Shown here piece by piece: positions 19,429 to 26,989 of a stretch of 62,241 nucleotides of DNA. The DNA lies in contig NZ_MRWE01000032.1 in NCBI RefSeq assembly GCF_002093665.1, positions 1 through 62,241 of the forward strand, in the 5' to 3' direction. Source of the stretch: Rouxiella badensis. Its GTDB lineage: Bacteria; Pseudomonadota; Gammaproteobacteria; Enterobacterales; Enterobacteriaceae. A model generated the notes under the pieces. The model was given only the letters and a program-made list of their open reading frames with translations. It made no database searches and was not told where the DNA came from. Both the position numbers and the translations under genes were made by a program. Every line of letters begins with the position of its first letter. Position 1 is the stretch's first letter.

Positions 19429-20757
19429 TTACAGCCAGTGCTGCGCGTGCACCCTTTCACCGTCGGTAAAGCGTGAAAAACGAAACGGGGCAGGATCGAC
19501 AATCGGCGTGCTGCCCTGCACCAAATCTGCCATCAGCTGACCCGCCGCAGGGGCGATGCCAAAACCGTGCCCCGAGAATCCCGTTGCGACAAACAGACCG
19601 GCAATCTTGTCGATGCCAGAAATTACCGGTATGGCATCCGGCAGGGTGTCAATCAGACCTGCCCAGCTTTGCGCCACCTGTACACCGGAAAACGCCGGCA
19701 GAACCTGTTTAAGATCAACAATCATCTGGCGCAGTAGCGCACGATCCGGCGCGGGATCCAACACTCTGATACGTTCATAAATTGAGAGTTTATCGGCCTG
19801 CCCCGGTCGCCAATAGAGTGCTTCTTCGATAAAACGTGGCCCAAATCTGAGCTTGAGCGACGCGCGCTCAACCTTGAAAGCGGGCATAAACGGTCTCATA
19901 AAACGCAGAGAATCCGGCGTGATATCAACCACGCTGGAGGCCGAACTGGCGACAGTCCATCCGCCGTCAAGCCGCTTGCGCAATGCCACACTGCCGAGAC
20001 TGACGCAGGAAGAAACGTCGGCCTCCAGCGGCCGCGTGCGCAGCACGGTAGAGAGCACTTTTAACTGAGGAATTTCAACACCGCAGCCTTGCAGCAGCAA
20101 ACGTGACCAGGCCCCACCCGCTACCACCACCGACTGGCATTTAATCTCGCCGTGTTCGGTCACGACATGGCTAACTCGTCCGGCGCTACGTTCAATGCTG
20201 CGCACCGCACAGTGTTGTTGCAGATTAAGACCCGCTTCCATAGCGGCCATCGCCATCGCAGGTGCCGCTTTTTGCGGTTCAGCGCGACCGTCTGCTTCAG
20301 TAAATAGTGCACCAGCAAAGTTCGCCTTCAAACCGGGTATCCGCTCGGCTAACTGGCTTGGGGAAAGTATCTGGCTCGCAATATCATACTGTTTTGCCTG
20401 CGCTATCCAGCGCAAATGCCGCTCACGCTGCGCTTCAGTTCGAGTCGCGTAAATAATGCCGTGACGGCGAAATCCGGTCTCACGCCCGGTGGTTTCATTC
20501 AGGGTTTCCCACAACCGCATACTGGCGTTGATTAACGGCAGTTCACGAATATCGCGTCCGGTACGTCGACACCAGCCCCAGTTGCGGCTCGATTGCTCGG
20601 CGGCCACGGTGCCCTTTTCAAGCAATACCGTTTTCACACCCTGCTTCACTAACGCTAATGCCGTGGCGATACCCACAATACCGCCGCCAATCACCACGAC
20701 CTCGGCCTCGACGGGGAAATGCTCAGAAGAAGGTACCAGATCGACACTCGGTCCCAT
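19429..20757 (-). CDS. FAD-dependent oxidoreductase (DadA/glycine-oxidase-like)
   Basis: Flavoprotein of the DAO superfamily (FAD-linked amine or D-amino-acid oxidases/dehydrogenases). The N-terminal dinucleotide fold AEVVVIGGGIVGIATALAL is followed by EKGTVAAEQSSRNWGWCRR and the C-terminal FAD contact GLFVATGFSGHGFGIAPAAG, all typical. The start is placed at an ATG (20757-20755) with GAGG upstream, giving 442 residues. No signal or membrane anchor is seen. The substrate cannot be told from sequence; the SRNWGWCRR segment suggests an opine- or secondary-amine-oxidising subgroup. It is not operonic with the neighbouring cupin. Confidence 0.85.
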   Translation of the reverse strand: MGPSVDLVPSSEHFPVEAEVVVIGGGIVGIATALALVKQGVKTVLLEKGTVAAEQSSRNWGWCRRTGRDIRELPLINASMRLWETLNETTGRETGFRRHGIIYATRTEAQRERHLRWIAQAKQYDIASQILSPSQLAERIPGLKANFAGALFTEADGRAEPQKAAPAMAMAAMEAGLNLQQHCAVRSIERSAGRVSHVVTEHGEIKCQSVVVAGGAWSRLLLQGCGVEIPQLKVLSTVLRTRPLEADVSSCVSLGSVALRKRLDGGWTVASSASSVVDITPDSLRFMRPFMPAFKVERASLKLRFGPRFIEEALYWRPGQADKLSIYERIRVLDPAPDRALLRQMIVDLKQVLPAFSGVQVAQSWAGLIDTLPDAIPVISGIDKIAGLFVATGFSGHGFGIAPAAGQLMADLVQGSTPIVDPAPFRFSRFTDGERVHAQHWL

Positions 20758-20902
20758 TGCCCACCTCAATCGAATGAAGAGTAAAGATTATTACGAAACA
20801 GTGAACGTTGAGTGTACCGGAATTTTCTTGATACAGAAGGAGATTGGCGCTGAGTCGGCAGGAGAGAGAGTCTGGATGAGAGCGTTTTAAAAAGTACAGA
20901 TG

Positions 20903-20932
20903 AAAAAAAGCCGCTAATTTCTTAGCAGCTTT
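20903..20932 (-). terminator. Terminator of tRNA-Ser copy 1
   Basis: On the minus strand AAAGCTGCTAA, GAAA loop, TTAGCGGCTTT and a T run, 13 bp after the tRNA 3' end. Confidence 0.85.
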
Positions 20933-20945
20933 CTTATGTTGTTTA

Positions 20946-21033
20946 TGGCGGAGGAGGAGAGATTCGAACTCTCGAATGGTTTCCCATCGCCGGTTTTCAA
21001 GACCGGTGCCTTCAGCCGCTCGGCCACCCCTCC
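20946..21033 (-). tRNA. serT: tRNA-Ser (anticodon TGA), copy 1
   Basis: 88-nt serine tRNA with long variable arm, reading GGAGGGGTGGCCGAG at the 5' end, anticodon TGA in CTTGAAA, T-arm GTTCGAATC and encoded CCA. It is identical to the copy at 23428-23515. This left copy is the additional one compared with E. coli, which has one serT beside yccA. Confidence 0.96.
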
Positions 21034-21045
21034 GCAACGGAACGC

Positions 21046-21074
21046 ACTATAAACTTAGGGGATGAGGATGTAAA
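21046..21074 (-). promoter_or_regulatory. Promoter of tRNA-Ser copy 1
   Basis: Minus-strand TTTACA (21074-21069), 17-bp spacer, TATAGT (21051-21046), ending 12 bp before the mature tRNA. Confidence 0.75.
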
Positions 21075-21236
21075 GCCCGACGTTGTTCATTTGCTTGAAA
21101 AACAGACGTAAATTCCTTTTTTTTATGCAAAAACTTCACTCGGCGTTTATTTGCTGATTTAGCAGACAAAAAGCGTCGATAAATCCGCCCCTTACTTAAC
21201 ACATCATCATCAGTGGAATGAATGACTTAATGTGAA

Positions 21237-21272
21237 TTGATTAAGGTCTTGCCCACGACATACAATGTCGTG
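21237..21272 (+). promoter_or_regulatory. Promoter and overlapping palindrome of the TetR gene
   Basis: TTGATT (21237-21242), an 18-bp spacer and TACAAT (21261-21266) form a promoter. A perfect 8-3-8 inverted repeat, CACGACAT-ACA-ATGTCGTG (21254-21272), overlaps the -10, a typical place for an autoregulatory operator. Confidence 0.6.
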
Positions 21273-21292
21273 ATTAGCTAAAAGGATGAAAA

Positions 21293-21952
21293 GTGAACAA
21301 ACAGTCGACAAACTCGGGCAAAGCATTCTCCGGCAGAGGCCGACCGGCCGTTCCCGAAGCGGAACTTGTCGAAAAAATCCAAAATGCCACCTTTCAACTG
21401 CTGCTCCAAAAAGACGTGGAGGCACTTTCTGTCGACGAGATTGCGCGTACTGCTGGGGTTGCCAAGAAAACGTTTTACCGGTTTTACAGCAATCGCACCG
21501 ACGTTTTAGAAAAAATCATCCTCGACTGGTCTTCCACCTTTACCCTTTATCATCTTCCTCTGCCTAAAAAACCGCATGACGCTATCGCTATTCTCGAGCA
21601 GTTTTTTGTCGACCTCGCAGCACGCGCTCTTTCGGAAAGGTCGGTAGCATTATTCAAGTTTCTGCAAAATTCCCCCCATCAGAAAACACACTTCCTGAAC
21701 CTCTATCGTGAAAGCGGCATCGACAATGCTGGCAAGATGCTGGATGCATGGCTGCAAGATTTACGACAACGGGGGATGATTGCCGCTGGCTGGCCAGAGA
21801 ATGGCGCAAAACATCTTCAGGCGCTGATCATTGCTCCCGCCCTGCGTGATATTGCGCTGGGTATTCTGCCTGCCGTGCCGGAATTTGATATTCGCCCGCG
21901 GGTTCGCGAGGCACTGACATTAATGGCACCGCTGCTGGGACTGCCGCACTAA
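21293..21952 (+). CDS. TetR/AcrR-family transcriptional regulator
   Basis: 219-residue regulator starting at GTG 21293 after AAAGGA. The N-terminal helix-turn-helix is clear (ALSVDEIARTAGVAKKTFYR, then FYSNRTDVLEKII), and the rest is a helical ligand domain without recognisable specificity. Its gene is the first after the left tRNA-Ser copy and reads toward the amidohydrolase gene, which starts 150 bp downstream across a perfect palindrome. This supports the view that it controls that enzyme and perhaps itself. TetR proteins mostly repress and release DNA when bound to a small molecule, here possibly an aromatic acid; that is inference. Confidence 0.9.
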   Translation: MNKQSTNSGKAFSGRGRPAVPEAELVEKIQNATFQLLLQKDVEALSVDEIARTAGVAKKTFYRFYSNRTDVLEKIILDWSSTFTLYHLPLPKKPHDAIAILEQFFVDLAARALSERSVALFKFLQNSPHQKTHFLNLYRESGIDNAGKMLDAWLQDLRQRGMIAAGWPENGAKHLQALIIAPALRDIALGILPAVPEFDIRPRVREALTLMAPLLGLPH

Positions 21953-22030
21953 ATCGTCAGCCCTTTCCTCAAGTCGTTACATCCTTTTACGCTTTGTCCC
22001 TTACTCGCCGGTTAGTGGAGTCGTATATTT

Positions 22031-22059
22031 AATTAAGAAACGAATTTCGTTTCTTAATT
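22031..22059. promoter_or_regulatory. Perfect 29-bp palindrome, probable TetR operator
   Basis: AATTAAGAAACGAA, one central T, then TTCGTTTCTTAATT: 14 of 14 bases pair. It ends 43 bp before the ATG of the amidohydrolase gene, where a repressor would block the promoter or early elongation. No T run follows, so it is not a typical terminator for the tetR gene. Confidence 0.75.
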
Positions 22060-22102
22060 TGCCCATACCCTTAAATAATCGACTTCACGCCGGAAATTTA
22101 TC

Positions 22103-23200
22103 ATGACCAATAGAAGAGATTTTTTACGTCAGGCCACCGTTGCCGCCACCGCCATGGCCACCAGCGGTACCGCGCTTATGGCAAGCACTTCACTCAGTCA
22201 GGCGGCAACGCCAGACGAGACAAAGGTCGGTGTAAAACCGCCGAGGCGTATCATCGCGCTCGAAGAACATTTTATGCTGCCGGAGTTTGTAGGCTATCTG
22301 GGCGAAACGCGGCAAAACATCCGCCCGTCGTTGTTCGATAAAGTGGTGCCGATTCTCTCAGACTTTGGTCAGGGGCGTCTGGAGGTCATGGAGACTAATG
22401 GGGTCGATTTTGCCGTGCTCTCGCTTTCCGGGCCGGGTGTACAGGTTGAGCCAAACGCGGCAAAAGCCGTACGGCTGGCAAAATACGCCAACGATCGTCT
22501 GGGTGCCGAGATGCAGCGGAATCCAAAACGCTACGGCGGATTCGCCCATCTGGCAATGCAAAACCCCAAAGCCGCCGCCGATGAACTGGAACGATGCGTT
22601 AAAGATCTTAACATGCAGGGGGCGATGATTAACGGCGAAACGGATGGACTTTACCTCGACGATCGCCGCTATGATATTTTCTGGGAACGCGTGCAGGCGC
22701 TTGAAGTGCCGATTTATATTCATCCCGGAAATCCGCCTGATTATCCGCATATGTACACCCAGCACCCTGAGATGTGGGGGCCGGTATGGAGCTGGGCGGT
22801 AGAAACATGCAGTCATGCGATGAGATTGATATTCAGCGGGACCTTCGATAGATTTCCTGGTGCAAAAATTATCCTGGGACACATGGGGGAAACGCTGCCT
22901 ATCCAACTGTGGCGTCTCGACAGCCGCATCGCCACCGCCAATCTGAAATATACCTTGCAGCATCCACCGTCGCATTACGCGCGCAGAAACATCGTGATTA
23001 CTACCTCAGGTGTATGCTCCGACCCTGCCCTTCGCTGTGCGCTGGACTCATTGGGGGAAGAAAACGTCATGTTCTCGATAGATTATCCGTTCGAGAATAC
23101 TGCAGTGGCCACCGACTGGATCAGAAAAGCCAGGCTGACCGACGAGGAGAGAAACGCCGTGGCGTGGGGCAATGCTTCGCGCATTCTCAAAATAACTTGA
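22103..23200 (+). CDS. Tat-signalled amidohydrolase, gamma-resorcylate decarboxylase-like
   Basis: 365-residue protein of the amidohydrolase-2/ACMSD superfamily. Mature-domain landmarks resemble 2,6-dihydroxybenzoate (gamma-resorcylate) decarboxylases: IALEEHFMLPE with Glu and His metal ligands, PIYIHPGNPPDYP with the next histidine, KIILGHMGETLP, and MFSIDYPFEN with the catalytic aspartate. So a metal-dependent, non-oxidative aromatic-acid decarboxylase or related hydrolase is likely. Unusually, the first 35 residues form a twin-arginine signal (NRRDFLRQ, then an Ala/Thr-rich hydrophobic core ending SQA), implying export folded with its metal. It follows a TetR gene and palindrome. Substrate unknown. 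Confidence 0.85.
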   Translation: MTNRRDFLRQATVAATAMATSGTALMASTSLSQAATPDETKVGVKPPRRIIALEEHFMLPEFVGYLGETRQNIRPSLFDKVVPILSDFGQGRLEVMETNGVDFAVLSLSGPGVQVEPNAAKAVRLAKYANDRLGAEMQRNPKRYGGFAHLAMQNPKAAADELERCVKDLNMQGAMINGETDGLYLDDRRYDIFWERVQALEVPIYIHPGNPPDYPHMYTQHPEMWGPVWSWAVETCSHAMRLIFSGTFDRFPGAKIILGHMGETLPIQLWRLDSRIATANLKYTLQHPPSHYARRNIVITTSGVCSDPALRCALDSLGEENVMFSIDYPFENTAVATDWIRKARLTDEERNAVAWGNASRILKIT

Positions 23201-23257
23201 GAAACTGAATGAGAAATTAATAAACTGAATGAATAGGCTTTTTTGAGTGGTTGAAAT

Positions 23258-23369
23258 GGGGGCTGCCTATGGAGGCATTGTTGCCGCCTGTGGGGTGCCA
23301 GTCAAAAATTCGGCTGCGCCCGCATGGCTCTCAAGCCAGCCTTCGGGCTGGTTTGTTTACACAGCCCCC
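23258..23369. repeat. Possible short inverted-repeat element
   Basis: GGGGGCTG (23258-23265) and CAGCCCCC (23362-23369) are inverted repeats bounding about 112 bp between the amidohydrolase gene and tRNA-Ser copy 2. The interior has no credible gene. It may be a small dispersed or prophage-derived remnant; unproven. Confidence 0.35.
23332..23358 (+). terminator. Hairpin with UUCG loop after the amidohydrolase gene
   Basis: CAAGCCAGCC, TTCG, GGCTGGTTTG followed by TTT; stable tetraloop hairpin with a short T tract, about 130 bp after the stop. Confidence 0.55.
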
Positions 23370-23384
23370 CCAAATTCCAGACAC

Positions 23385-23414
23385 AAAAAAAGCCGCTAAT
23401 TTCTTAGCAGCTTT
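23385..23414 (-). terminator. Terminator of tRNA-Ser copy 2
   Basis: Same stem-loop and T run as copy 1, on the minus strand. Confidence 0.85.
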
Positions 23415-23427
23415 CTTGTGTTGTTTA

Positions 23428-23515
23428 TGGCGGAGGAGGAGAGATTCGAACTCTCGAATGGTTTCCCATCGCCGGTTTTCAAGACCGGTGCCTTCAGCCG
23501 CTCGGCCACCCCTCC
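23428..23515 (-). tRNA. serT: tRNA-Ser (anticodon TGA), copy 2
   Basis: 88-nt serine tRNA identical to copy 1, with encoded CCA. It lies directly upstream of yccA on the opposite strand, the same neighbourhood as serT in E. coli, so this is the ancestral locus. Confidence 0.97.
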
Positions 23516-23527
23516 GCAACGGAACGC

Positions 23528-23556
23528 ACTATAAACATAGCCCATCACCTTGTAAA
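23528..23556 (-). promoter_or_regulatory. Promoter of tRNA-Ser copy 2
   Basis: Minus-strand TTTACA, 17-bp spacer, TATAGT; hexamers equal to copy 1 while the spacer sequence differs. Confidence 0.75.
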
Positions 23557-23814
23557 GCCGGAATTGATTCATTTGCCTGAAAAACCGCCTTTCGCGCATC
23601 AAGTGCTGATTTTATCGTCATTTTAGCGCCTTTTGTCGATTTCCTGACCGCGAATAATGGGGTATCTCTGCTTTCCTGATTCATTAAGCGTAAAGAACCG
23701 GCTTAGGGGGTAAAGAAGGGTAAACCTCCTTTGTGAGCCAGGAGCAACTCTCTATTATCTCATCCTGAATGCTTTTTCATCGACTTCAATTCTGTCGCTA
23801 AGCGAGATTAAAAA

Positions 23815-24480
23815 ATGGATCGTATCGTTGCCTCTTCTTCTTCACGCGCGGGCTCGTTGCTCAGCACGCATCGAGTGCTACGTAATACTTATTTTCTGCT
23901 GGCGCTGACGCTCGGCGTCTCCGCAATTACTGCCACAGCAAGCACCGTACTGATGTTACCGTCTCCCGGCATGCTGCTGACGATAGTTGGCTTTTATGGG
24001 CTGATGTTCCTGACCTATCGCATGGCCGATCGCCCTGCGGGTATTTTGTGCACTTTCGCCCTGACCGGTTTTATGGGTTATACGCTGGGGCCGTTGCTGA
24101 GCTCACTGCTCGCAGCGGGCGCAGGTAACATCATCATGCTGGCTCTCGGGGGGACTGCGCTGGTGTTCTTCTGCTGTTCGGCATACGTGCTGACCACCCG
24201 TAAGGACATGTCATTCCTGTCGGGAATGATGATGGCAGGCTTTGTCGTGCTGCTGGTGGCGGTCGTTGCCAATCTATTCCTGCACATCCCGGCGCTGTCA
24301 CTGGCGATTAGTTGCCTGTTTATTCTGTTCTCCGCCGGTGCCATCCTGTGGGAAACCAGCAACATTATTCACGGCGGCGAAACTAACTACATACGCGCCA
24401 CAGTCAGCCTCTACGTTTCACTTTACAACGTGTTCGTAAGTCTGTTGAGTATTCTGGGCCTGTCATCACGCAGCAACTGA
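23815..24480 (+). CDS. yccA: YccA, BAX inhibitor-1-like FtsH modulator
   Basis: Inner-membrane protein of the Bax inhibitor-1/YccA family (UPF0005). In E. coli it interacts with the FtsH/HflKC protease and is itself an FtsH substrate that protects SecY when translocons jam. The 221-residue product has about seven membrane segments; family landmarks are [17 protein letters not shown], the [13 protein letters not shown]-like segment ([13 protein letters not shown]) and the C-terminal [21 protein letters not shown]. Length is as expected. Followed by a terminator before tusE. Confidence 0.93.
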   Translation: MDRIVASSSSRAGSLLSTHRVLRNTYFLLALTLGVSAITATASTVLMLPSPGMLLTIVGFYGLMFLTYRMADRPAGILCTFALTGFMGYTLGPLLSSLLAAGAGNIIMLALGGTALVFFCCSAYVLTTRKDMSFLSGMMMAGFVVLLVAVVANLFLHIPALSLAISCLFILFSAGAILWETSNIIHGGETNYIRATVSLYVSLYNVFVSLLSILGLSSRSN

Positions 24481-24507
24481 TAGTTTCTTATTACCGGCCC
24501 AGTTATC

Positions 24508-24534
24508 AAGCCCTGCCTTAGGCGGGGCTTTTTC
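24508..24534 (+). terminator. Rho-independent terminator after yccA
   Basis: AAGCCCTGCC, TTA loop, GGCGGGGCTTTTT: nine-pair stem with one G-U and a T run. Confidence 0.85.
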
Positions 24535-24600
24535 TTTGGCTGGAGGCGCTTTTTTGCTAAACTTGCGCCCTGCTTTCAAGATTTCGAAGTTAGAGGTTAT

Positions 24601-24930
24601 ATGTTGGAGTTTAACGGCCAGGTTATTGAGACCGACGCCAAAGGTTACCTGAAAAACAGCGCAGACTGGCACGAAGCGCTGGCCCCGATTCTGGCAAGCC
24701 AAGAAGGCATTGTTCTGACAGACGCACACTGGGAAGTGGTGAATTTTGTGCGCAGCTTTTACCTGGAATTCAATACCTCTCCGGCTATCCGCATGCTGGT
24801 AAAAGCCATGGCGCAAAAGCTTGGGGAAGAGAAAGGCAACAGCCGCTATCTCTATCGCCTATTCCCTGAAGGTCCGGCCAAGCAGGCAACCAAAATAGCC
24901 GGACTGCCAAAACCGGTAAAATGTATCTAA
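24601..24930 (+). CDS. tusE: Sulfurtransferase TusE
   Basis: Last carrier of the Tus sulfur relay: it accepts persulfide sulfur from TusBCD and hands it to MnmA for 2-thiolation of the wobble uridine in tRNAs for Glu, Gln and Lys. The 109-residue DsrC-like product has the conserved penultimate cysteine C108 in the C-terminal tail GLPKPVKCI, and the DsrC-type core ([20 protein letters not shown]). AGAGG precedes the ATG. Confidence 0.95.
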   Translation: MLEFNGQVIETDAKGYLKNSADWHEALAPILASQEGIVLTDAHWEVVNFVRSFYLEFNTSPAIRMLVKAMAQKLGEEKGNSRYLYRLFPEGPAKQATKIAGLPKPVKCI

Positions 24931-24954
24931 CAGCGCAGGCTGGCGATTCTGGAA

Positions 24955-25233
24955 TCAGTGGCGAATACTGAATCCTTCAAATTCTACCAGCGCCTTAGGC
25001 TCGGTTAAGAGTTTATCGACCCTGGCATACTGCGGACCGCCCTGCTTCAGCCACTCGAGTAATTGTTCGATTTCCGGCTGCTCGCCACACGCAACAACTT
25101 CGACGCTGCCGTCGTCCAGATTTTTGGTGTAACCGGTCAAGCCGAGCGCTTTGGCTTTTTGCTGAGTGGCATAACGAAAGCCGACGCCCTGCACTCGGCC
25201 ATAGACGTAAGCGGCTATACTGGTTTTTGGCAT
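24955..25233 (-). CDS. acyP: Acylphosphatase
   Basis: Small cytoplasmic hydrolase of carboxyl-phosphate bonds such as acetyl phosphate (yccX in E. coli). The 92 residues contain the phosphate loop GRVQGVGFR with catalytic R20, and KNLDDGSVE with catalytic N38. It converges with tusE (24 bp apart) and diverges from rlmI. Confidence 0.95.
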   Translation of the reverse strand: MPKTSIAAYVYGRVQGVGFRYATQQKAKALGLTGYTKNLDDGSVEVVACGEQPEIEQLLEWLKQGGPQYARVDKLLTEPKALVEFEGFSIRH

Positions 25234-25330
25234 AATTATCTCCTCATAGCGATGAGATCCGTTGCATTCTCTGCTTCATGCTCGGACAATGTCGCTCTTT
25301 TTTGTCTCCAGACTGATTGAACCTAATTAT

Positions 25331-26524
25331 ATGACTGCACGTTTGTATCTGGCCAAAGGCCGTGAAAAATCCCTTCTTCGTCGTCACCCGTGGGTGTTTT
25401 CCGGGGCGGTACTTCGCGTCGAAGGAAAGGCACTTTCCGGCGATACTATTGATATTGTAGACAATCAGGGAAAATGGCTCGCCACCGGCGCCTATTCTCC
25501 TCAGTCTCAGATTCGGGCTCGCGTCTGGAGCTTTAAGCAGGACGAAGCTATCGACATCGATTTCTTCATCCGCCGTTTGCAGCAGGCACAAACCTGGCGT
25601 AACTGGATTGCCAAACGTGACGGCCTTGACGGTTACCGCCTGATTGCCGGTGAGTCCGACGGACTGCCGGGTATTACCATCGACCGTTTCCAGAATTTCC
25701 TGGTATTACAGCTGCTGTCTGCGGGTGCAGAATATCAGCGTGCCGCCCTGCTGAGCGCGCTGCAACACTGTTATCCGGAATGTGCAATCTACGACCGTTC
25801 AGACGTAGCCGTGCGTAAGAAAGAGGGCCTTGAGCTGACTCAGGGTCTGATTCTCGGCGAAACTCCACCTGACCTGCTGCCCATTCAGGAACACGGCATG
25901 AGCCTGCTGGTGGATATCAAAGGCGGCCACAAGACCGGTTTCTATCTAGACCAACGTGACAGCCGACTGGCGGCGCGTAACTATGCCGCGGGCCGTAAAG
26001 TGTTGAACTGCTTCTCTTATACCGGTGCATTTGCCGTCTCCGCACTGATGGGGGGCTGTGAGAAAGTGACTAACGTCGACACTTCCCAGGACGCACTGGA
26101 TATTGCTAAAAAGAACGTTGAGCTTAACAAACTTGACCTGACAAAAGCGGAATTCGTGCGTGATGACGTGTTCCAGCTGCTGCGCAAATACCGCGCTCAG
26201 GGCGAACAGTTCGACATGATCGTTATGGACCCGCCGAAGTTCGTAGAGAACAAGAGCCAGCTGGCCAGCGCTTGTCGGGGTTATAAAGACATCAACATGC
26301 TGGCCATTCAGCTGTTGCGCCCGGGAGGCATCTTGCTGAGCTTCTCGTGTTCAGGGCTGTTGCCGACCGATCTGTTCCAGAAGATCCTGGCCGATGCCGC
26401 ACTCGATGCGGGTCGCGAGATTCAGTTTGTTGAGCAATTCCGTCAGGCCGCCGACCACCCCGTGACCGGCGCGTATCCTGAAGGCCTGTACCTGAAAGGG
26501 TTTGCCTGCCTGGTTACGGCTTGA
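25331..26524 (+). CDS. rlmI: 23S rRNA m5C1962 methyltransferase RlmI
   Basis: SAM-dependent enzyme that methylates C1962 of 23S rRNA. The product is 397 residues from the ATG at 25331 ([16 protein letters not shown]); the frame extends to 25262 but that part lies in the acyP promoter and is not conserved. An N-terminal PUA domain is followed by the Rossmann methyltransferase: [19 protein letters not shown] (SAM motif I), [11 protein letters not shown]-like acidic loop, [14 protein letters not shown] (motif IV), and the cysteine in SFSCSGLL, the RNA-m5C catalytic site. Confidence 0.95.
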   Translation: MTARLYLAKGREKSLLRRHPWVFSGAVLRVEGKALSGDTIDIVDNQGKWLATGAYSPQSQIRARVWSFKQDEAIDIDFFIRRLQQAQTWRNWIAKRDGLDGYRLIAGESDGLPGITIDRFQNFLVLQLLSAGAEYQRAALLSALQHCYPECAIYDRSDVAVRKKEGLELTQGLILGETPPDLLPIQEHGMSLLVDIKGGHKTGFYLDQRDSRLAARNYAAGRKVLNCFSYTGAFAVSALMGGCEKVTNVDTSQDALDIAKKNVELNKLDLTKAEFVRDDVFQLLRKYRAQGEQFDMIVMDPPKFVENKSQLASACRGYKDINMLAIQLLRPGGILLSFSCSGLLPTDLFQKILADAALDAGREIQFVEQFRQAADHPVTGAYPEGLYLKGFACLVTA

Positions 26525-26579
26525 TTTTTGCCGATTAGGCCCCATATCTCTTTCAAGATGCTATTTTGAGGAGGTCGCT

Positions 26580-26915
26580 ATGTTAGCAAGCAAATATGGG
26601 GTCGCCAGCAAGTATGGTATTGGCCAGCAGGTGCGCCACAGAATGTTGGGTTATCTGGGCGTCGTTATCGACGTCGATGCCGAATATTCGCTGGAGAAAC
26701 CTGCGGTCAGCGAGATTGAAGCCGACGATAAAATGCGTGCCGCCCCCTGGTATCACGTTGTGATGGAAGATGATGAAGGTCAGCCGGTCCATACCTATCT
26801 CGCCGAGATTCAAATCGACCACGAGGCGCGCATCGCACATCCAGAACAAAGTTCGCTGGATGATTTGGCGGAGTCCGTTCGCAGTCAGCTGCTGGCACCG
26901 CGCCTGCGCAACTAA
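26580..26915 (+). CDS. hspQ: Heat shock protein HspQ (DnaA/ClpS-linked factor)
   Basis: Small hemimethylated-DNA-binding-type protein; in enterobacteria it promotes degradation of mutant DnaA and is a Lon specificity enhancer. The product is 111 residues starting at the ATG at 26580, after AGGAGG. The family core is clear ([42 protein letters not shown]). Compared with the 105-residue enterobacterial form, the N-terminus carries a six-residue tandem copy: ASKYGV then ASKYGI. A terminator follows. Confidence 0.94.
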   Translation: MLASKYGVASKYGIGQQVRHRMLGYLGVVIDVDAEYSLEKPAVSEIEADDKMRAAPWYHVVMEDDEGQPVHTYLAEIQIDHEARIAHPEQSSLDDLAESVRSQLLAPRLRN

Positions 26916-26934
26916 TTTGAGGTTACCCTCAATA

Positions 26935-26967
26935 GAAAAAACCGGTCCACGTTGACCGGTTTTTTTA
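26935..26967. terminator. Bidirectional terminator between hspQ and yccU
   Basis: ACCGGTC / GACCGGT stem (26941-26947, 26954-26960) flanked by an A run and a T run. Confidence 0.9.
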
Positions 26968-26989
26968 TGCCTGCGGTTTAACTCATACC

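Larger units (their letters stand above)
20903..21055 (-). repeat. Left copy of duplicated tRNA-Ser segment
   Basis: 153-bp direct repeat of 23385-23537. It covers the terminator, the tRNA-Ser and the -10 region, with one difference noticed (TTCTTATGTT versus TTCTTGTGTT). Beyond the -10 element the two copies diverge but keep the same -35 hexamer and spacing. Confidence 0.9.
23385..23537 (-). repeat. Right copy of duplicated tRNA-Ser segment
   Basis: Direct repeat of 20903-21055, offset exactly 2482 bp through terminator, tRNA and -10 element. Confidence 0.9.

Noticed and set aside
20723-21037. Minus-strand open frame across tRNA-Ser copy 1
   Set aside because: It is the translated tRNA itself; the same peptide start appears at the second tRNA (23331-23519).
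23251-23580. 109-codon frame running into tRNA-Ser copy 2
   Set aside because: Covers the antisense of a tRNA and its terminator; not a credible gene.
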